Source of the DNA: Alphaproteobacteria bacterium
Lineage (GTDB): Bacteria; Pseudomonadota; Alphaproteobacteria; UBA11222
DNA: 8,105 bases
NCBI GenBank assembly: GCA_003454415.1
Contig: DMKG01000109.1
Location: 616 to 8,720, forward strand
Reading direction: 5' to 3'
Shown here: positions 4,084-8,105 of the stretch, piece after piece
Position numbering within the stretch: the stretch's first letter is position 1
How the letters are laid out: each line of letters starts with the position of its first letter
Program-made: the position numbers and the translations under genes
Notes under the pieces: generated by a model
What the model was told of the DNA's origin: nothing
Seen by the model: the letters and a program-made list of their open reading frames with translations, nothing else
The model's database searches: none

Positions 4084-6429
4084 ATGCCGCTCACATTGCT
4101 TTTACTGGCGTTTGCCGGCGTAGCGTCGATTGGCGCCGGCCTTTACGGATGGTGGTCCGGTCATAACAAGGAACAGAAGTGGCGAAGCCGCATGGCCGAT
4201 GTCGCGCGTCTGAGCGCGCGTCTGGAAATGCTGGAGGCGGTGCTGGAATCCGGCCCTCAAACGGCGTTTCTGTGGCTGGGGGATGAGCCGGAACGCCACT
4301 ATGGGGGCGCTGCGATACAGCAGGATTCGCTGGATCTGCAGGATTTTTCCGTTTTCTGCAACAGGCTTTGCCCGGATTCGGCCGAAGCCTTGACACAGGC
4401 CATGCAGGCGTTGCGGGAAAATGGGACGCGTTTTGCGCTCCCGTTATTTTGCCAGGATGGCCGCGCCTACGCCTCGATCGGAAGACCTGTCGGGATGGGA
4501 GTGGCGCTTACGGTTTCAGATGTCAGTGAAGGGTACAAGGAAATCACAACCTTGCGCGACATGCTGTCGGAAACTGTGGAGGAACGCGATTTTCTACGAC
4601 AGACGGTTGATGATATTCCCCATCCCGCCTGGCTGCGCCGGGCGGATGGCAAACTGTATTGGGTGAACCGCGCCTATATGAAAGCCGTCGAAGCGGCCTC
4701 GGTTGCGGAAGTCATCCGCAAGGGGGAGAAATTATTCGAAACCCCCGAAACGGACGAAACGGCGCCCTCTGGCATGACCCGCAGATTGCGTACGGTCATC
4801 GCAGGGCAAAGACGCACCATGGATGTGATCGAGGTGGGCACAAATCGCGGCTTTGCCGGTCTGGCTGTCGATGTGACCGAAGCCGATGAAGCGCGCAATG
4901 AGGCGCGCCAGCAACTGGCGGCGCAACGCGCCAATCTTTATCTGCTGAAAACGCCGGTCGCGATTTTCTCCACCTATCAGAATCTGGAGTTCTTCAATCA
5001 GGCGTTTGCAGATCTGTGGGGGTTGCCGGCGGAGTGGTTGGCGAATGGTCCGCATCATGGAGAACTTCTGGAAGCGATGCGAGAGACGCGCCGGCTCCCC
5101 GAACAGGCGGATTTTCCAGCCTGGAAGAAAAGGCAATTAGCCGGTTATTCCAATCTGGTGGCCGCGCAGGAGGAACTCTGGCATCTGCCCAATGACCGCA
5201 CTCTGAGGCTGATCATCCAGCCGACGCCGCAGGGTGGAATCTTTGTGGTTTATGAAGATCTGACGGAAATGCTGAACCTGGAGCGCTCCTATAACGCCCT
5301 GTCGCGGGTGCAGCGGGAATCCCTCAACAATCTTCAGGAAGGCGTCGCGGTATTTGGCGTGGATGGGCGGCTTGGCCTGTTCAATCCGGCTTTCCGGCGA
5401 ATCTGGAAATTGAAGGAGGAGCAGTTGAGCGGCCGCCCGCATATCGATCAGGTGATTGCGCTCTGCGCTCCGCAAATGCCTGACGCCGGGGGATGGGATC
5501 AGCTTAAAGGCCAGATCCTGGGAAGTGAAAAAGGCCGGGATCTTGCATTCTTCCGGCTGGAAGCCGATGAGGAAACCGTACTGGATTGCGCCGCCGTGCC
5601 ACTGCCGGATGGCGGCATGATGCTGACCTTTATCGACGTCACCAGTGCGGTGCAGATAGAACGGGCGCTGCGGGAGCGCAATGACGCGCTGGAAACGGCA
5701 GACCGCCTGAAATCTGAATTCATTACCCATATTTCCTATCAGTTCCGTACGCCGCTCAACAGCATCATCGGATTTGCTGAAATTCTGGAGCATGAATTCT
5801 TTGGCCCGCTGAACGAACGTCAGCATGAATATTCGCAAGGGTTGCTGGAGGCGTCACATCATCTGCTGACTCTGGTGAATGACGTGATCGACCTGGCGAC
5901 CATAGAAGCAGGGCATATGAGCCTTGCCCGGAGCGAAGTGGATGTCTGCAGCCTGCTCAGTTCGGTTAGGGACCTGTCCCGCCAGCGCGCCCGTGACTCG
6001 GATATGACCGTGCTGATGGAATGTCCTGAGGATATTGGAATCATTCACGCCGATAACCGGCGCATCAAACAGGTGATGTTCAATCTTCTCTCCAACGCCT
6101 TCCAGTTTTCTGAACCGGGCAACGAGGTCATTATTGGCGCAAGACGGCGCCTCGACAAGGATGGGGGGGAAATCTGCCAGCTATGGGTGCGTGACAAGGG
6201 CATCGGGATTGCGCCGGCCTTTCAGGATAGAATGTTCAACAGATTCGAAGCGCAACCCCCGCAGGGGAAGGAAAAAGGGGCGGGCCTGGGCCTGTCTCTG
6301 GTCCGTCATCTCGTCGAACTGCACGAGGGTTGGGTGGATGTGGAGTCCTCCCCCAATCAGGGCACGGTTGTGACCTGTAATCTCCCCGTGGGAAAAGCCG
6401 CGATGCAGCCGAAACCCCTTCTGCATTAA
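4084..6429 (+). CDS. divL: DivL-like PAS-domain tyrosine pseudokinase (cell-cycle regulator)
   Basis: This 781-aa protein has one N-terminal membrane segment (about 3-25) and a helical linker. Four PAS-like regions follow (about 50-150, 173-266, 282-397, 405-524), then a DHp dimerisation domain and an HATPase_c domain. The H-box reads THISYQFRTPLNSIIGFAEIL: the phosphoacceptor His of histidine kinases is Tyr552 (TAT at 5737-5739), the hallmark of DivL, whose Caulobacter counterpart is Tyr550. ATP-site motifs remain: NLLSNA (667-672, with Gln674 where Lys is usual), DKGIGI (704-709), MFNRFE (717-722) and GAGLGLSL (732-739). DivL senses DivK~P and modulates the kinase CckA, hence CtrA activity, at the cell pole. 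The neighbour ahcY fits the usual locus. I prefer ATG 4084, just before the membrane segment. An in-frame TTG at 4021, preceded by AGGAGG only 3 bases away, would add 21 Gly-rich residues. Divergent HWE-type or ordinary PAS kinases are less likely. Confidence 0.85.
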   Translation: MPLTLLLLAFAGVASIGAGLYGWWSGHNKEQKWRSRMADVARLSARLEMLEAVLESGPQTAFLWLGDEPERHYGGAAIQQDSLDLQDFSVFCNRLCPDSAEALTQAMQALRENGTRFALPLFCQDGRAYASIGRPVGMGVALTVSDVSEGYKEITTLRDMLSETVEERDFLRQTVDDIPHPAWLRRADGKLYWVNRAYMKAVEAASVAEVIRKGEKLFETPETDETAPSGMTRRLRTVIAGQRRTMDVIEVGTNRGFAGLAVDVTEADEARNEARQQLAAQRANLYLLKTPVAIFSTYQNLEFFNQAFADLWGLPAEWLANGPHHGELLEAMRETRRLPEQADFPAWKKRQLAGYSNLVAAQEELWHLPNDRTLRLIIQPTPQGGIFVVYEDLTEMLNLERSYNALSRVQRESLNNLQEGVAVFGVDGRLGLFNPAFRRIWKLKEEQLSGRPHIDQVIALCAPQMPDAGGWDQLKGQILGSEKGRDLAFFRLEADEETVLDCAAVPLPDGGMMLTFIDVTSAVQIERALRERNDALETADRLKSEFITHISYQFRTPLNSIIGFAEILEHEFFGPLNERQHEYSQGLLEASHHLLTLVNDVIDLATIEAGHMSLARSEVDVCSLLSSVRDLSRQRARDSDMTVLMECPEDIGIIHADNRRIKQVMFNLLSNAFQFSEPGNEVIIGARRRLDKDGGEICQLWVRDKGIGIAPAFQDRMFNRFEAQPPQGKEKGAGLGLSLVRHLVELHEGWVDVESSPNQGTVVTCNLPVGKAAMQPKPLLH

Positions 6430-6432
6430 ATC

Positions 6433-6458
6433 GCAGGGCGTCTGGCCAGCCTGCTTTT
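6433..6458 (+). terminator. Weak intrinsic terminator after the divL-like gene
   Basis: GCAGG (6433-6437) pairs with CCTGC (6450-6454). One more C-G pair is possible across a bulged G, and TTTT (6455-6458) follows at once. The hairpin starts three bases after the TAA of the divL-like gene. The stem and the T tract are both short, so termination may be partial. The AT-rich run after it (TTTTAAATATTAAAAAAAG) leads into the next gene's promoter region. Confidence 0.4.
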
Positions 6459-6507
6459 AAATATTAAAAAAAGACATTATAACGGGCTATCACGCAAGGG
6501 GTAAGGC

Positions 6508-8105
6508 ATGAGTGAAGTGACAGAACGCGAATATATGGAATATGACGTGGTGATCGTTGGCGGCGGCCCGGCGGGTCTCAGCGCGGCGATCCGTCTGCGG
6601 CAATTGGCGATTGAAACGGGCCACGAAATTTCCGTCTGCGTGCTGGAAAAGGGTTCCGAGATCGGAGCGCATATCCTTTCGGGCGCGGTGATCGATCCGA
6701 TCGCCATAAACGAGCTGCTTCCTGACTGGAAGGAAAAGGGAGCGCCCCTTAACACCCCGGTCACCGATGACCGTTTTTACATGTTCGGCCCTGCCGGGGC
6801 GCTGCGTATTCCCAATTTCCTGATCCCGCCGATGATGAACAATCATGGCAATTACATCGTCAGCCTTGGAAATGTGTGCCGCTGGCTGGGCCAGCAGGCG
6901 GAAGCCCTGGGGGCGGAAATCTATCCGGGATTCGCTGCGGCCGAAGTTCTCTATAACGAAGACGGCAGCGTGCGCGGCGTCGCGACGGGCGATATGGGCG
7001 TCGGCAAGGACGGCCACCATAAGGACGGCTATACGCCCGGCCTGGAACTGCGCGGCAAATATACGCTGATTGCCGAAGGCGCGCGCGGATCGCTGGCCAA
7101 GATGCTGATCCGGAACTTTGCTCTGGACAAGGACAGCGACTTTCCGAAATTCGGCATTGGCCTCAAGGAAATCTGGGATATCGATCCGGCCAAGCACAAG
7201 CCGGGACTGGTGATGCACAGTTTCGGCTGGCCGCTCGGTAATATGACCGGCGGCGGCATGTTCCTGTATCATATGGAAAACAACCAGGTCGCCATTGGTT
7301 TCGTCCTGCATCTCAATTACGCCAATCCGCATTTGTCGCCCTTCGATGAATTTCAGCGCCTCAAACATCATCCGCGGGTCGCGGAAATGCTCAGCGGCGG
7401 GCGAAGGGTCGCCTATGGCGCGCGGGCCATTACCGAAGGCGGTCTGCAGTCGGTGCCGAAACTGACTTTTCCAGGCGGCGCGCTGATCGGCTGTTCCGCC
7501 GGATTTGTCAATGTGCCGCGGATCAAGGGCAGCCATAACGCCATGAAAACCGGCATGCTGGGGGCGGAAGCCGTGTTTGCGGCGCTCAAGGCAGGCCGCG
7601 CCCATGATGAGCCGGTGGACTATCAGCAGGCTTACCGGAATAGCTGGGTGTATCAGGATTTGTACAGAGCGCGAAACGCCAAACCCCTCTGGAGCAGGTT
7701 TGGTCTGATCCCGGGGCTTGGTCTGGTGGCGGCGGATTTATGGATGAACAATCTGCGCATCGGGCTGCCCTTTACGCTGAAGCATGGCAAGCCGGACCAT
7801 GCCACGCTGAAGCCTGCCGCCCAATGCAAACCCATCCCCTATCCCAAGCCCGATGGGGTGCTGTCCTTTGACAAGCCAAGCTCGGTCTATCTGTCCGCCA
7901 CCAATCATGAGGAAGATCAGCCCTGCCATCTGGTGCTGAAGGATAGTACGATTCCTATCGCGCAAAACCTTCCCCAATATGATGAGCCTGCGCAACGCTA
8001 TTGTCCCGCCGCCGTCTATGAAGTGGTCCGGGATGCGGACGGGCAAAATCCCCGCTTTCAGATCAATGCGCAGAACTGCGTGCATTGCAAAACCTGCGAC
8101 ATCAA
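6508..8105 (+). CDS. Electron-transfer flavoprotein:ubiquinone oxidoreductase (ETF-QO), 3' end cut off
   Basis: The visible 532 residues are nearly the whole of a family usually about 550 long. The enzyme takes electrons from reduced ETF, which collects them from acyl-CoA dehydrogenases, and passes them through FAD and a [4Fe-4S] cluster to ubiquinone at the inner membrane. The N-terminal FAD fold shows VVIVGGGPAGLSAA (GGGPAG at 18-23), then EIGAHILSGAVIDP. GCSAGFVNVPRIKGSHNAMKTG is the conserved FAD/quinone-side region. The cluster cysteines are Cys499 (RYCPAAVYE) and Cys524, Cys527 and Cys530 (CVHCKTC). The frame is unbroken and leaves the window two residues after the last cysteine, so roughly 15-25 residues are missing. 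AAGGGG and GTAAGG (6496-6506) precede the ATG. TATAAC (6478-6483) could be a -10 box, without a good -35. The acyl-CoA dehydrogenase at 997 is a likely upstream partner. Confidence 0.95.
   Translation, partial: MSEVTEREYMEYDVVIVGGGPAGLSAAIRLRQLAIETGHEISVCVLEKGSEIGAHILSGAVIDPIAINELLPDWKEKGAPLNTPVTDDRFYMFGPAGALRIPNFLIPPMMNNHGNYIVSLGNVCRWLGQQAEALGAEIYPGFAAAEVLYNEDGSVRGVATGDMGVGKDGHHKDGYTPGLELRGKYTLIAEGARGSLAKMLIRNFALDKDSDFPKFGIGLKEIWDIDPAKHKPGLVMHSFGWPLGNMTGGGMFLYHMENNQVAIGFVLHLNYANPHLSPFDEFQRLKHHPRVAEMLSGGRRVAYGARAITEGGLQSVPKLTFPGGALIGCSAGFVNVPRIKGSHNAMKTGMLGAEAVFAALKAGRAHDEPVDYQQAYRNSWVYQDLYRARNAKPLWSRFGLIPGLGLVAADLWMNNLRIGLPFTLKHGKPDHATLKPAAQCKPIPYPKPDGVLSFDKPSSVYLSATNHEEDQPCHLVLKDSTIPIAQNLPQYDEPAQRYCPAAVYEVVRDADGQNPRFQINAQNCVHCKTCDI

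Noticed and set aside
6457..6467. Second CtrA-type site before ETF-QO (two TTAA tetramers)
   Set aside because: The spacing between the TTAA tetramers is 3 bases, not 7, and the run is simply AT-rich.
6490..7605. Long open frame on the minus strand opposite ETF-QO
   Set aside because: The forward ETF-QO frame carries all expected FAD and iron-sulfur motifs. The reverse frame is its shadow.

Overview
The window looks like part of the chromosome of an alphaproteobacterium that I cannot place more closely. The base composition is fairly GC-rich. The ahcY-divL gene pair and a DivL-type cell-cycle pseudokinase point to this class. A full CtrA-type site (TTAA-N7-TTAA) upstream of the divL-like gene fits it too. 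Species or family cannot be fixed from this stretch.

Layout, left to right. Bases 1-83 may hold the last 26 codons of a gene entering from the left. A small hypothetical gene lies on the minus strand (80-256) and is divergent from tadA (388-837, tRNA adenosine deaminase). A 159-base gap with a strong inverted repeat precedes an ACAD10/11-like acyl-CoA dehydrogenase (997-2223). The next gap, 2224-2574, has no convincing gene but much structure: an 86-base imperfect palindrome, an overlapping hairpin followed by five T residues, and several GC-rich hairpins leading to ahcY (2575-3870, S-adenosylhomocysteine hydrolase). A 213-base gap carries the CtrA-type box. It is followed by a four-PAS, membrane-anchored, histidine-kinase-like protein (4084-6429) whose phosphoacceptor His is replaced by Tyr, as in DivL. 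A weak terminator follows, then electron-transfer flavoprotein:ubiquinone oxidoreductase (6508 to beyond 8105), which is cut by the window edge inside its iron-sulfur motif.

How the genes fit together. The acyl-CoA dehydrogenase and ETF-QO belong to the same electron route (acyl-CoA to ETF to ubiquinone), but two unrelated genes separate them. TadA and AhcY are housekeeping enzymes for wobble decoding and the methyl cycle. The DivL-like protein is the regulatory gene of the window: in Caulobacter, DivL links DivK to CckA and so controls CtrA. A CtrA-type site with a GANTC (CcrM) site in its spacer suggests feedback from CtrA onto this gene.

I see no transposase, CRISPR array, tRNA or rRNA. 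Most of the region is ordinary core chromosome. The points most worth a second look are the DivL/CtrA pair, the structured region before ahcY, and the two palindromic intergenic elements.
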